From Caulobacter sp. FWC2 (GTDB lineage: Bacteria > Pseudomonadota > Alphaproteobacteria > Caulobacterales > Caulobacteraceae), in NCBI RefSeq assembly GCF_002742625.1, contig NZ_PEBF01000001.1, forward strand, positions 2,170,001 through 2,234,000: a stretch of DNA of 64,000 bases. Direction: 5' to 3'. The notes under the pieces were generated by a model. It was not told where the DNA came from. It ran no database searches and saw nothing but the letters and a program-made list of their open reading frames with translations. The translations under genes were made by a program, and so were the position numbers. This document shows, piece after piece, positions 15,533 through 23,939 of the stretch (position 1 is the stretch's first letter; each line of letters opens with the position of its first letter).

Positions 15533-16885
15533 CTAGCGGTAGGCGGGCGGATAACCGCTCTGGTCGGTGGCCGCGTAGCGGTTGCGCAGCTGGGTCTGGC
15601 GGCTGTCCTGCGGCTGTTCGACGCCGCCGACGAAGACGTTCAGCGGCCAGCTGGTGGTCTCCAGCGGATCGCCGTTCCAGACCACGACATCGGCCAGCTT
15701 GCCGACCTCCAGCGAGCCGATCTTGCCGTCCTGGCCCCAGATCTTGGCCGGGACCAGGGTCACCGACGCCAGACCGGCCGCGTAGGGCAGGCCGTTGGCG
15801 ACCGCGAGGCCGGCGTTCAGCCGCTCCTGGCGCAGGTTGTTGAAGTCCCGCGAGCCGTTGATCGCGACCTTCACGCCGGCCGCGTTCAGGCGGGCGGCGT
15901 TGTCCAGCCGGGCGCCCAGCTCCTCGAAGCTGGCGGGCAGGTCGGCCTGCGGATCGACGATGACCGGCACGCCGGCCTTGGCGATCTCGCCGGCGACCAG
16001 CCAGCCTTCCTCGACCCCTTCGAGGATGATCTTTATCTTCTCGTCAGCCGCCAGCTTCAGGGCCTGGCGGATGTCGGCGGCGCGGGAGACGCGGATCAGC
16101 AGGGGGGTCTTGCCCTGCACGACGGGGACCAGGGCCGCCAGATCGAGACGCGAGAGGCCGAAGTCCCGGGTGGCGCCCTGCTCGAAGGCCGCGCGGCGGC
16201 TGGCGAAGGCGCGAGCGTCCTCCAGGGCCGAGCGGATCAGGATCAGGTCAGCGCCGCGCGAACCGCCGGCCGCCCGTGCGCCGCTCTCGCCCAGCGAGAC
16301 GGTGACGGCCAGCTTGGAGGCCTCGACAATGTCGCTCGCGCCGGACTTCAGACGGATGAACGCCGCCTGGCCGCCGAACAGCGACGGGTCGCCGTCACCG
16401 GTCTTGCCGGCGGTCATCTCCTCGACCACGCCATCGTCGGCATGCTCGTGAGCGCCGCCGCCGGTTCCGGACAGCACCGGCACCACGGCCGAGCTGGTGA
16501 TGCCGCCGTCCCGGGCGAACGGGATGAAGGTCGAGGCCGGGTTGATCCCGTAGCTGATGTCGAAGGCGGCGCTGAGCGCATTGCCGGTGCCGTCGTCGCG
16601 GGTCTCACGCACGCCGCTCACCTCGGACGCGCCGAGGTTCGAGGACGAGGCGACGAAGCCCGGGGTTACGACGCCGCCCTTGGCGTCGATAACCTTGGCG
16701 CCGGCCGGGACGGCGACGCTGGCGCCTAGGGCGGCGATCTTGCCGTCCTTGATGACCAGCGTGCCGGTCGGGATCGCCGGGCCGGAGACCGGCTCGATGC
16801 GGGCGTTGACGATAGCGACCGTTTCGGCCGCCGCGGGGAAGGCCAGCGCGCAGGCGGCGCTGGCGAGAAGCAGTGACCGGATCAT
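15533..16885 (-). CDS. Exported amidohydrolase-like protein lacking metal ligands (probable pseudoenzyme)
   Basis: The 450-aa protein has a Sec signal peptide (residues 1-20, FPAAAET cleavage region) and the fold of imidazolonepropionase-like amidohydrolases: an N-terminal composite beta domain, GGVVTPGF, and the C-terminal GSLEVGKLADVVVWNGDP strand. The HxH metal motif after TPG is replaced by Ser81 and Asn83 (VASSSNLG), and the later His/Asp ligand positions are also substituted (INGSRDF where its neighbour has HSDDP). It is therefore unlikely to be a zinc hydrolase. Start ATG shares one base with the stop of the intact paralogue upstream (TGATG), so the two are co-translated and may form a heteromer in the periplasm. 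Confidence 0.85.
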   Translation of the reverse strand: MIRSLLLASAACALAFPAAAETVAIVNARIEPVSGPAIPTGTLVIKDGKIAALGASVAVPAGAKVIDAKGGVVTPGFVASSSNLGASEVSGVRETRDDGTGNALSAAFDISYGINPASTFIPFARDGGITSSAVVPVLSGTGGGAHEHADDGVVEEMTAGKTGDGDPSLFGGQAAFIRLKSGASDIVEASKLAVTVSLGESGARAAGGSRGADLILIRSALEDARAFASRRAAFEQGATRDFGLSRLDLAALVPVVQGKTPLLIRVSRAADIRQALKLAADEKIKIILEGVEEGWLVAGEIAKAGVPVIVDPQADLPASFEELGARLDNAARLNAAGVKVAINGSRDFNNLRQERLNAGLAVANGLPYAAGLASVTLVPAKIWGQDGKIGSLEVGKLADVVVWNGDPLETTSWPLNVFVGGVEQPQDSRQTQLRNRYAATDQSGYPPAYR

Positions 16886-18357
16886 CAGTTGAACGCTCCC
16901 TGGCCGGGTTGGCCGAGCTCGAAATCGGACTTGGGCTGGAAGCGCGCGTCCTTGCGATCGTATATCAACGCGCCGTCGATGAAGACCTTCTCGGCCTGGG
17001 CGTAGACGCTGAACGGGTCGCGGCTCCAGACCACCAGGTCGGCGGCCTTGCCGGGCTCGATCGAGCCGGTCTTGTCGCCGATGCCCATGGCCTTGGCCGG
17101 GTTGGCGGTGATCCACTTGATCGCCTCGGCCCGGCTGATGCCGTAGCCCAGCTTGTTGCCGGCAGTCATGGCGATGGCGGCTTCCTGGTTCAGCCGCTGG
17201 GTCATGATCGGGTCGTCCGAGTGGATGACCACGCAGGCGCCGTTCTTCCAAAGGATGGCGGCGTTGGCGTCGATGCCGTCCAGGCTTTCCATCTTGAAGC
17301 CGGTCCACGAGGCCCAGGTGGCCGAACATATGCCTTCCTTGGCCAGCAGCGGGGCGATCTTGTAGCTCTCGATCGCGTGGTGGAACATCGTGATCTTGTA
17401 GCCAAATTCCTTGGCGATATCGATCATGGTGGCTTCTTCGTCGGCGCGGTAGCAGTGGTTCTGCACCAGGATGTCGCCCTTCAGCACGCCGGCCAGGGTC
17501 TCCATCTGCAGGTCGCGCTTGGGCGCATCGGCCTTCTCGCCCTTCTGCTGCTTGGCGCGGAAGTCGTCCCACTTGCGAGCGTAGTCGGCCGCGTCGATCC
17601 AGGCCTTGCGATAGCCGAAGACGTTGCCCATCGCGGTGGAGGGCGAACGGCCCTTGCCGCCATAGACGCGCTTGGGGTTTTCACCGCAGGCCATCTTCAG
17701 GCCGTAGGGGGCGTCGGGGAACTTCATGCCCTGCATGGTCAGGGACGGGACGTTCTTCAGAGTCACGGAGCGGCCACCGAACAGGTTGGCCGAGCCGGGG
17801 AGGATCTGCAGGGTGGTCACGCCGCCAGCGCGGGCCCGGTTGAAGCCCGGGTCCTGCGGCCAGACCGAGTGCTCGGCCCAGACCTGGGCGGTGTTCGGGT
17901 CCGTGGCCTCGTTGCCGTCCGAGCGAGCCTGGACGCCGGGCGAGGGATAGACGCCCAGGTGGCTGTGGGCGTCGATGATGCCGGGAGTCAGCCACTTGCC
18001 GGTGGCGTCGACCTTGACAGCGTCGGCCGGGATCGCGGTGTCGGGGCCGCCGACGGCGACGACCTTGCCGCCAGAGGTGACGACGACGCCGTTCTCGATC
18101 TGCTGGCCGGTGGCGGTCAGCACCGTGGCGCCGACGAAGGCCGTGGCCTGCGAGGGGAACGGCTTGTAGGTCGACGGGAAGCCCGTCGAGGCTTGGCCGT
18201 CCAAACCTTTGGGCAGCGGCTTGATCTCGGCCTTTTCGGCCGGCTTGTTCGCCGCACCGGACGGTTTGGCGGGACCCCCGGTCCCGGTTGTCGCGCAGGC
18301 CGAAAGCCCCAGCGCGAGCAGGCTCACGGCGGTCGCCGCGTTACGCCATCTGATCAT
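16885..18357 (-). CDS. Lipoprotein amidohydrolase (imidazolonepropionase-like)
   Basis: The 490-aa protein carries a lipoprotein signal (lipobox LSAC, Cys21) and a complete set of amidohydrolase motifs: LTPGIIDAHSHLG with His131 and His133, NHCYRADE, MFHHAIES and VIHSDDP, ending with GSIEPGKAADLVVWSRDP. Family members hydrolyse cyclic or peptide amides, often dipeptides or modified amino acids, with one or two divalent metals. It is the first gene of a coupled pair whose second member has lost these ligands. It is transcribed divergently from the Kazal-domain lipoprotein, and a TonB receptor lies on the same strand 1 kb further. The substrate is not predictable. Confidence 0.88.
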   Translation of the reverse strand: MIRWRNAATAVSLLALGLSACATTGTGGPAKPSGAANKPAEKAEIKPLPKGLDGQASTGFPSTYKPFPSQATAFVGATVLTATGQQIENGVVVTSGGKVVAVGGPDTAIPADAVKVDATGKWLTPGIIDAHSHLGVYPSPGVQARSDGNEATDPNTAQVWAEHSVWPQDPGFNRARAGGVTTLQILPGSANLFGGRSVTLKNVPSLTMQGMKFPDAPYGLKMACGENPKRVYGGKGRSPSTAMGNVFGYRKAWIDAADYARKWDDFRAKQQKGEKADAPKRDLQMETLAGVLKGDILVQNHCYRADEEATMIDIAKEFGYKITMFHHAIESYKIAPLLAKEGICSATWASWTGFKMESLDGIDANAAILWKNGACVVIHSDDPIMTQRLNQEAAIAMTAGNKLGYGISRAEAIKWITANPAKAMGIGDKTGSIEPGKAADLVVWSRDPFSVYAQAEKVFIDGALIYDRKDARFQPKSDFELGQPGQGAFN

Positions 18358-18481
18358 GAAAAACCCCGACTCTCGAAGAGGCGGGAAGGACAGACGAAAA
18401 GAACCCCGTTATCAAGTTAAAGGAGAGCGAACGGAGCCGGTCGCCGGCAAAATCGTTCCGCCTGTCCTTCGGAGGTCTTCC

Positions 18482-18835
18482 ATGCGCCGCCTGCTCGCCT
18501 GTCTCGCTGTCGTCCTCCTGACTGCCTGCACCGCGCCGACCTCGCCGGGACCTTCGGGACCGCCGCAGCAGTCGCCGCGCGCCCCGGTCTCGGAAGGCGG
18601 CATGTGTGGCGGATTCGCGGGCTTCCAATGCCAGGCCGGTCTGAGCTGCCAGATGGAGGCCGGGGTCTGCGGGCGTGTCGCCGATGCGGCGGGCGTCTGC
18701 CGCAAGATGCCGCAGGCCTGCACGCGGATCTACCAGCCGGTTTGCGGCTGCGACGGCAAGACCTATGGCAACGCCTGCGAGGCGGGGGCGGCGGGAGTCA
18801 GCGTCTCGGCTCAGGGCGAGTGCAAGGCGAAGTAG
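18482..18835 (+). CDS. Lipoprotein with Kazal-type protease-inhibitor domain
   Basis: The 117-aa protein has a lipobox LTAC (Cys17) and a Ser/Pro/Gln-rich linker, then a Cys-rich segment (CGGFAGFQCQAGLSCQ) and a Kazal-like domain in the C-terminal third: ACTRIYQPVCGCDGKTYGN, then C and C further on, matching the C-x-P-V-C-G-x-D-G-x-T-Y-x-N-x-C consensus. Kazal domains inhibit serine proteases; in bacteria they are uncommon and may protect against predator or host proteases or a self protease. ATG 18482 is preceded by GGAGG at about 18470, which decides the start over the longer open frame from 18209. Confidence 0.85.
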   Translation: MRRLLACLAVVLLTACTAPTSPGPSGPPQQSPRAPVSEGGMCGGFAGFQCQAGLSCQMEAGVCGRVADAAGVCRKMPQACTRIYQPVCGCDGKTYGNACEAGAAGVSVSAQGECKAK

Positions 18836-18892
18836 GCTGCTGCCACAATCTGGACCGTGCTGACGCAAGGTGTGGTCGAGGGGAGAAAAGCC

Positions 18893-19294
18893 ATGACTCA
18901 TATCATCCGGCGCGACGTGTTGGCCGGCGGCCTCGCCGTCGCCGCGCTCGCGCCCGCCGCCGACGCCTCAAGTGTTTTGGCTCAGGAGAAGACGCCCATG
19001 TACGGACTGATCGGACAGATGCTGGCTGCGCCCGGCAAGCGCGACGAGCTTCTGGCGATCCTGGGGGAGGGGACCAACGACATGCCGGGTTGCCTCAGCT
19101 ACGTGATCGCCAACGACCCGACCAATGCCGACGCCCTGTGGATCACCGAGGTCTGGACCGACAAGGACGCCCATGCCGCCTCGCTGAAGCTGCCGTCGGT
19201 GCAGGCGGCGATCGCCAAGGGCCGGCCGATGATCGCCGGCTTCCCGCAGCGCTTCGAGACCACCCCAATCATCGGTCACGGCCTGACGGCTTAG
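18893..19294 (+). CDS. Exported ABM-domain (antibiotic biosynthesis monooxygenase-like) protein
   Basis: The 133-aa protein starts MTHIIRRDVLAGG, a twin-arginine followed by a hydrophobic stretch, so export by Tat is likely. The mature part (MYGLIGQMLAAPGKRDELLA ... YVIANDPTNADALWITEVW ... HAASLKLPSVQ) is a single ABM ferredoxin-like domain of about 95 residues, the family of small cofactor-free monooxygenases and dimeric heme-degrading proteins. The ATG at 18893 is chosen because GGGGAG precedes it at 8-10 nt; an open frame starts earlier at 18857. It follows the Kazal lipoprotein by 57 bp and could share its transcript. The substrate is unknown. Confidence 0.8.
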   Translation: MTHIIRRDVLAGGLAVAALAPAADASSVLAQEKTPMYGLIGQMLAAPGKRDELLAILGEGTNDMPGCLSYVIANDPTNADALWITEVWTDKDAHAASLKLPSVQAAIAKGRPMIAGFPQRFETTPIIGHGLTA

Positions 19295-19301
19295 AGACCA
19301 A

Positions 19302-19335
19302 AAGAAAAGGCCGCGGATCGCTCCGCGGCCTTTCC
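19302..19335. terminator. Bidirectional rho-independent terminator
   Basis: AAAAGGCCGCGGA-TCGC-TCCGCGGCCTTT forms a stem of about 11 bp. Reading minus it is followed by TTTTCTTTTGG, suiting the TonB receptor (stop at 19356); reading plus it closes the ABM gene. Confidence 0.85.
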
Positions 19336-19355
19336 AGTCTCAAGACGCGAAGGTC

Positions 19356-21533
19356 TTAGAAGTTGGCGTTCAGCGAGACGCCGACGACGCGCGGTTCGTT
19401 GACGAAGGCGGTCAGGTTGTTGAAGTCGATCGCGCCCTTGATGTTGGCCTCGTTGGTGATGTTGCGGGCGAAGGCCGCCAGCTCCCAACCGGCGCTCTTG
19501 TCGGCATAGCCAACCTTCAAGCCGCCCTCGAAGTCGCCCTTCGAGTAGAACTCCTTCGACTGGTACAGGAACAGGTTGGTGTAGCCCTGGACCTTCCAGT
19601 CGGTGAAGGCGAACAGCTCGCCCTTGGCGATCGGATACGAGTAGCGGGCCGTCACGTCGAACGTGTACTTCGGCGCGTTCGGGAACGGGTTGCCGTCCAC
19701 GAGGGCCAGGCCCGCGCCGTTCAGCTTGTCCGTGACCGTGCAGGCGGCGCAGGGGGCGACGGCCAGCGTGCTGTCCTTGATCTTGGTGTGGGCGTAGCTG
19801 TAGCCGGCCGTGACGACGAAGTTCGGGGTGACCACGAACTCGCTGTCCAGTTCCAGGCCGTAGGCCTCGCCCTTCTTGGCGTTGATCAGGCGGTTGGAGT
19901 TGCTGCCGCCGCCGACCGCGCTGAACTGCGGGTCGTCGATGTTGTACGCGAAGACCGCCCCGTTCAGGCGGACGCGACGTTCGAACAGCTCGCTCTTCAG
20001 GCCCAGCTCATACGACATGATCGTTTCGGACTTGGCCGACGACGCCGGCGAGCCGAAGGCGATGTCGCGGCCTTGGATCGACGGGCCGCGGAAACCCGAG
20101 GCGACCTTGGCGTAGACGCTGACATCCTCGTCGATCTTGTAGAACGCCGACAGGTCCCAGCTGACCTTCGAGTCCGACACCGAGACGGCCGGCGCCTTGT
20201 TCGGGCCCGAGACGACGTTCATGTGCTTCTTGTCGTCGGTGTAACGCAGGCCGCCGGTCAGGGTCAGCTGGTCGTTGACCTTGTACGAGGCCTGGCCGAA
20301 CGCGGCCCAGGCCTTGTTCGTCTGACGCAGGGTTGTCGCCGGCATGAAGAAGGGATCGGTGCGGTTGTCGTACTTGGTGTCGAAGTAGAAGCCGCCGACC
20401 TGCCAGCTCAGCGGGCCGTCGGTGTCGCTGGCCAGGCGCACTTCCTGTGTCCACTGGAACAGGTTCGTCAGGCCGTCCTGGGTGCTCGACTGGAAGGGGA
20501 TGAAGCCCGGGCCGGTCGGGTTGCCGCCGTCGATGTCGCCCAGGCTGTAGCCGTGGGTGTTTTCGTAAGCGGTGATCGAGGTCAGCTTCACGCCGTCGAA
20601 GTCGTAGCCGATGTTGGCTGAGGCGCCGTAGCCCTTGTACTTCTGCGGGTTGTTCGCGGTGTTGTCGAACGCGACCTTATCGCGCTGATAGTTGCCGTTG
20701 AGCTTGTTCGAGCCCTTGGTCAGCACGTTGGCGCGGAACACGGCGGCGGTGCCGTCCAGGTCGCGGCCGTGGACGTTGAACAGGGCGCTCAGCTTGTCGT
20801 TCGGCGTGACCAGCAGTTGAACGCGAGCGGCCTTTTCATTGAAGCCGCCGAGGGCGTTTTCCTTCTTGGTGTAGGTGTTGTCGATATAGTCGTCGCGACG
20901 CTGGAGCAGGAACGAGGCGCGGACCGCGACCTTGCCGGGCACGATCGCGCCGCCGTAGCCGCCGTCCAGCGTGACGGTGTTGTAGCTGCCGTAGGTGGCC
21001 GCCAGGCGGCCCTTGGTTTCGTCGCTCGGCTTGATCGTGTCGAACTTGACGATGCCGGCCGTGGTGTTGCGGCCGAACAGGGTGCCTTGCGGGCCGCGCA
21101 GGACTTCGACGTGGTCGAGATCGTAGATCGGCGAGCTCTTCAGGACGACGTTCTCCAGGACGACGTCGTCCTGGATGATCGACACCGGCTGCGAGGCGGC
21201 CAGGTCGAAGTCGGCGTTGCCAAGGCCGCGAATGTAGAAGCGCGGGGCGACGCGGCCATTCGAGGACTCGGCGTAGAGGCCGGGAGCCTTGCCCGACAGG
21301 CTCAGGATGTCTTCACCGGCGGCGAAGGCCGACTGCAGGCGCTCACCGCTGATGGCGGCGACCGAGACCGGCACGTCCTGCAGGTTTTCGCTGCGCTTCT
21401 GGGCGGTGACGACGACTTCGCCGACCTGGGTGTCCTGGGCCATGGCGGCCGAGCCGGCGGCCAGCGAGGCCACGAGGGCGGTCAGGCCGCACGACACCGT
21501 CAGGGCGCGACGGAAAGAACGGTTGGGGTGCAT
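19356..21533 (-). CDS. TonB-dependent outer-membrane receptor
   Basis: The 725-aa protein has a signal peptide (SLAAGSAAMAQD), a TonB-box-like segment (GEVVVTAQKR), the plug domain (VPVSVAAISGERLQ, RGLGN, VEVLRGPQGTLFGRNTTAG) and a C-terminal beta barrel ending in Phe (VGVSLNANF), as required for BAM-dependent assembly. The plug signature GPQGTLFGRNTTAGIV is typical of the large Caulobacter/sphingomonad receptor group that takes up plant-derived or aromatic compounds as often as siderophores, so iron should not be assumed. ATG 21533 gives the complete signal peptide; the frame stays open 28 codons further. It is monocistronic, with its own terminator. Confidence 0.93.
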   Translation of the reverse strand: MHPNRSFRRALTVSCGLTALVASLAAGSAAMAQDTQVGEVVVTAQKRSENLQDVPVSVAAISGERLQSAFAAGEDILSLSGKAPGLYAESSNGRVAPRFYIRGLGNADFDLAASQPVSIIQDDVVLENVVLKSSPIYDLDHVEVLRGPQGTLFGRNTTAGIVKFDTIKPSDETKGRLAATYGSYNTVTLDGGYGGAIVPGKVAVRASFLLQRRDDYIDNTYTKKENALGGFNEKAARVQLLVTPNDKLSALFNVHGRDLDGTAAVFRANVLTKGSNKLNGNYQRDKVAFDNTANNPQKYKGYGASANIGYDFDGVKLTSITAYENTHGYSLGDIDGGNPTGPGFIPFQSSTQDGLTNLFQWTQEVRLASDTDGPLSWQVGGFYFDTKYDNRTDPFFMPATTLRQTNKAWAAFGQASYKVNDQLTLTGGLRYTDDKKHMNVVSGPNKAPAVSVSDSKVSWDLSAFYKIDEDVSVYAKVASGFRGPSIQGRDIAFGSPASSAKSETIMSYELGLKSELFERRVRLNGAVFAYNIDDPQFSAVGGGSNSNRLINAKKGEAYGLELDSEFVVTPNFVVTAGYSYAHTKIKDSTLAVAPCAACTVTDKLNGAGLALVDGNPFPNAPKYTFDVTARYSYPIAKGELFAFTDWKVQGYTNLFLYQSKEFYSKGDFEGGLKVGYADKSAGWELAAFARNITNEANIKGAIDFNNLTAFVNEPRVVGVSLNANF

Positions 21534-21773
21534 GGAGACATCCTGTGCTGATGCGCGCCGTCCGCCGACTCTGACTGGGGCGTTAACGACGCTTCTATTG
21601 CGCTGCGATAGGCGCAACTGAGGGTCTCGGGATATCTCGTGTGGCTGGAAAACGTCTGTTTGGAGCCGATTACGTCGGTTCTGTTGCGAACTTGCGACAA
21701 TTTTGTTCAGGCGGCGCCTGGTAAGTAATAAGTCATTCTACTTGCGAGCGGCGGATGACTTGCCGGCGCAACG

Positions 21774-21803
21774 AAAAAGGGCCGGAGATTGCTCTCCGGC
21801 TCT
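21774..21803 (-). terminator. Rho-independent terminator of the glnBA transcript
   Basis: On the minus strand GAGCCGGAGAGCAATCTCCGGC is followed by CCTTTTTCG. It lies about 107 nt after the glnA stop, leaving a structured 3' UTR between. Confidence 0.8.
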
Positions 21804-21909
21804 TCATTCGTCCTAAGCGCCGAGCGCGCTAACGCGCTGATCCTTTTAGATCAGAGCCTGTTTATCAGGTCTGGATGGCGACCATCCAAACCTGACAGGC
21901 TCAGCGCGA
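21804..21909 (-). ncRNA. Structured glnA 3' UTR, candidate 3'-derived small RNA
   Basis: Directly after the glnA stop (21910) a three-block stem can form between 21854-21881 and 21882-21902 (GAGCCTG/CAGGCTC, TCAGGT/ACCTGA, TGGATGG/CCATCCA). Further hairpins (TGATC..GATCA, GCGCGTTAGCGCGC) follow before the terminator. In enterobacteria the glnA 3' UTR gives rise to a regulatory RNA, GlnZ; equivalence here is only an analogy. Confidence 0.35.
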
Positions 21910-23319
21910 TCAGCACTTGTAGTACATGTCGAATTCGACCGGGTGCGGGTGCAGTTGCAGGCGCATCACCTCTTCCATCTTCAGCTCGATGTAGCTGTCG
22001 ATGAAGTCGTCATCCATGACGCCGCCGGCCTTCAGGAAGGCGCGGTCCTTGTCCAGGTTTTCCAGGGCTTCGCGCAGCGAGCCGCAGACTTCCGGGATCT
22101 TCTTCTGCTCGCGGGGCGGCAGGTCGTAGAGGTTCTTGTCGGCCGGCGCGCCCGGGTCGATCTTGTTGATGATGCCGTCCAGGCCGGCCATCAGCAGAGC
22201 GACGAAGGTCAGATAGGGGTTGCCCATCGGATCGGGGAAGCGGGCTTCCAGGCGCTTGGCCTTCGGGCTGTCGACGTGCGGGATACGGATCGAGGCCGAG
22301 CGGTTGCGCGAGCTGTAGGCCAGCTTCACCGGGGCTTCGTAGCCGGGCACCAGGCGCTTGTACGAGTTCGTCGTCGAGTTCGAGAACGCGTTGATCGCCT
22401 TGGCGTGCTTGATGATGCCGCCGATGTAGTACAGGCAGTCCTGCGACAGGCCGGCGTACTTGTCACCGGCGAACAGCGGCTTGCCGTCCTGCCAGATCGA
22501 CTGGTGCACGTGCATGCCCGAGCCGTTGTCGGCGAACATCGGCTTGGCCATGAAGGTGGCCGTCTTGCCGTAGGCGGCGGCGACGTTGTGGATGACGTAC
22601 TTGTAGAGCTGCATCCGGTCAGCCATGACGACCATGGTGTCGAACTTCAGGCCGAGTTCGTGCTGGGCCGGGGCCACCTCGTGGTGGTGCTTTTCCGGCT
22701 TCATGCCCAGCTCGCCCATGACGGCCAGCATCTCGCCGCGCAGGTCCTGAGCCGAGTCGACCGGGTTCACCGGGAAGTAGCCGCCCTTCGGGCCAGGGCG
22801 GTGGCCCATGTTGCCTTCCGGATATTCCTTGCCCGAGTTGCTCGGCAGTTCGCTCGAGTCATACGAGTAGCCGGTGTTGTTCGGCGCGGTCGACCAGCGG
22901 ACGTCGTCGAAAATGAAGAACTCGGCTTCCGGACCGAAGTAGACGGTGTCGCCCACGCCAGCGGACTTCACGTAGTTCAGCGCGGCCTTGGCGATCGAGC
23001 GCGGGTCGCGGTTGTAAGGGGTGCCGTCATCCGGGTTCACGACGTCGCAGAACAGGGCCAGCGTCGTCTGCTGGTAGAACGGGTCGATGATGGCGCTGTC
23101 CAGGTCCGGACGCAGCTTCATGTCCGACTCGTTGATGGCCTTCCAGCCGGCGATCGACGAACCGTCGAACATCGTGCCGTCGTTCAGGAAGTCATCGTCG
23201 ACCAGGTCGATGTCGAACGTGACGTGCTGCAGCTTGCCGCGCACGTCGGTGAAGCGGACGTCGACATACTTGACGTCCTTTTCCTTGATCAGGTTCAGGA
23301 TATCCTTGGCGGTAGTCAT
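21910..23319 (-). CDS. glnA: Glutamine synthetase type I
   Basis: The 469-aa protein makes glutamine from glutamate, ammonia and ATP as a dodecamer. Length and motifs match class I-beta: [10 protein letters not shown], the ATP/ammonia site residues in [21 protein letters not shown], and [11 protein letters not shown]. The adenylylation site is present as the Tyr in NLYDLPP near residue 397-400, so activity can be switched by GlnE. It lies 47 bp after glnB on the same strand, the usual alphaproteobacterial glnBA operon. The start is an ATG. Confidence 0.97.
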   Translation of the reverse strand: MTTAKDILNLIKEKDVKYVDVRFTDVRGKLQHVTFDIDLVDDDFLNDGTMFDGSSIAGWKAINESDMKLRPDLDSAIIDPFYQQTTLALFCDVVNPDDGTPYNRDPRSIAKAALNYVKSAGVGDTVYFGPEAEFFIFDDVRWSTAPNNTGYSYDSSELPSNSGKEYPEGNMGHRPGPKGGYFPVNPVDSAQDLRGEMLAVMGELGMKPEKHHHEVAPAQHELGLKFDTMVVMADRMQLYKYVIHNVAAAYGKTATFMAKPMFADNGSGMHVHQSIWQDGKPLFAGDKYAGLSQDCLYYIGGIIKHAKAINAFSNSTTNSYKRLVPGYEAPVKLAYSSRNRSASIRIPHVDSPKAKRLEARFPDPMGNPYLTFVALLMAGLDGIINKIDPGAPADKNLYDLPPREQKKIPEVCGSLREALENLDKDRAFLKAGGVMDDDFIDSYIELKMEEVMRLQLHPHPVEFDMYYKC

Positions 23320-23366
23320 TCCGTATCCCCTTTGTAGGCTCTCTAAGTGTTTGACGAACCGGCCTT

Positions 23367-23837
<471 letters not shown>

Positions 23838-23939
23838 TTAGGCGCCGGGCGCCTTGGAAATATACATTTCTAGAATGGCCGCCAAATGGCCTTGCGACGC
23901 GCCGTTTCGCGCCTACGATCGCGCCCAACGAGCGTTTGA

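Noticed and set aside
15533..17572. Single 679-codon frame spanning both amidohydrolase genes
   Set aside because: Its first third is an out-of-frame shadow of the upstream gene; the real gene starts at 16885 with a signal peptide.
21534..21770. Riboswitch upstream of the TonB receptor
   Set aside because: No cobalamin or other riboswitch core was recognised in the leader.
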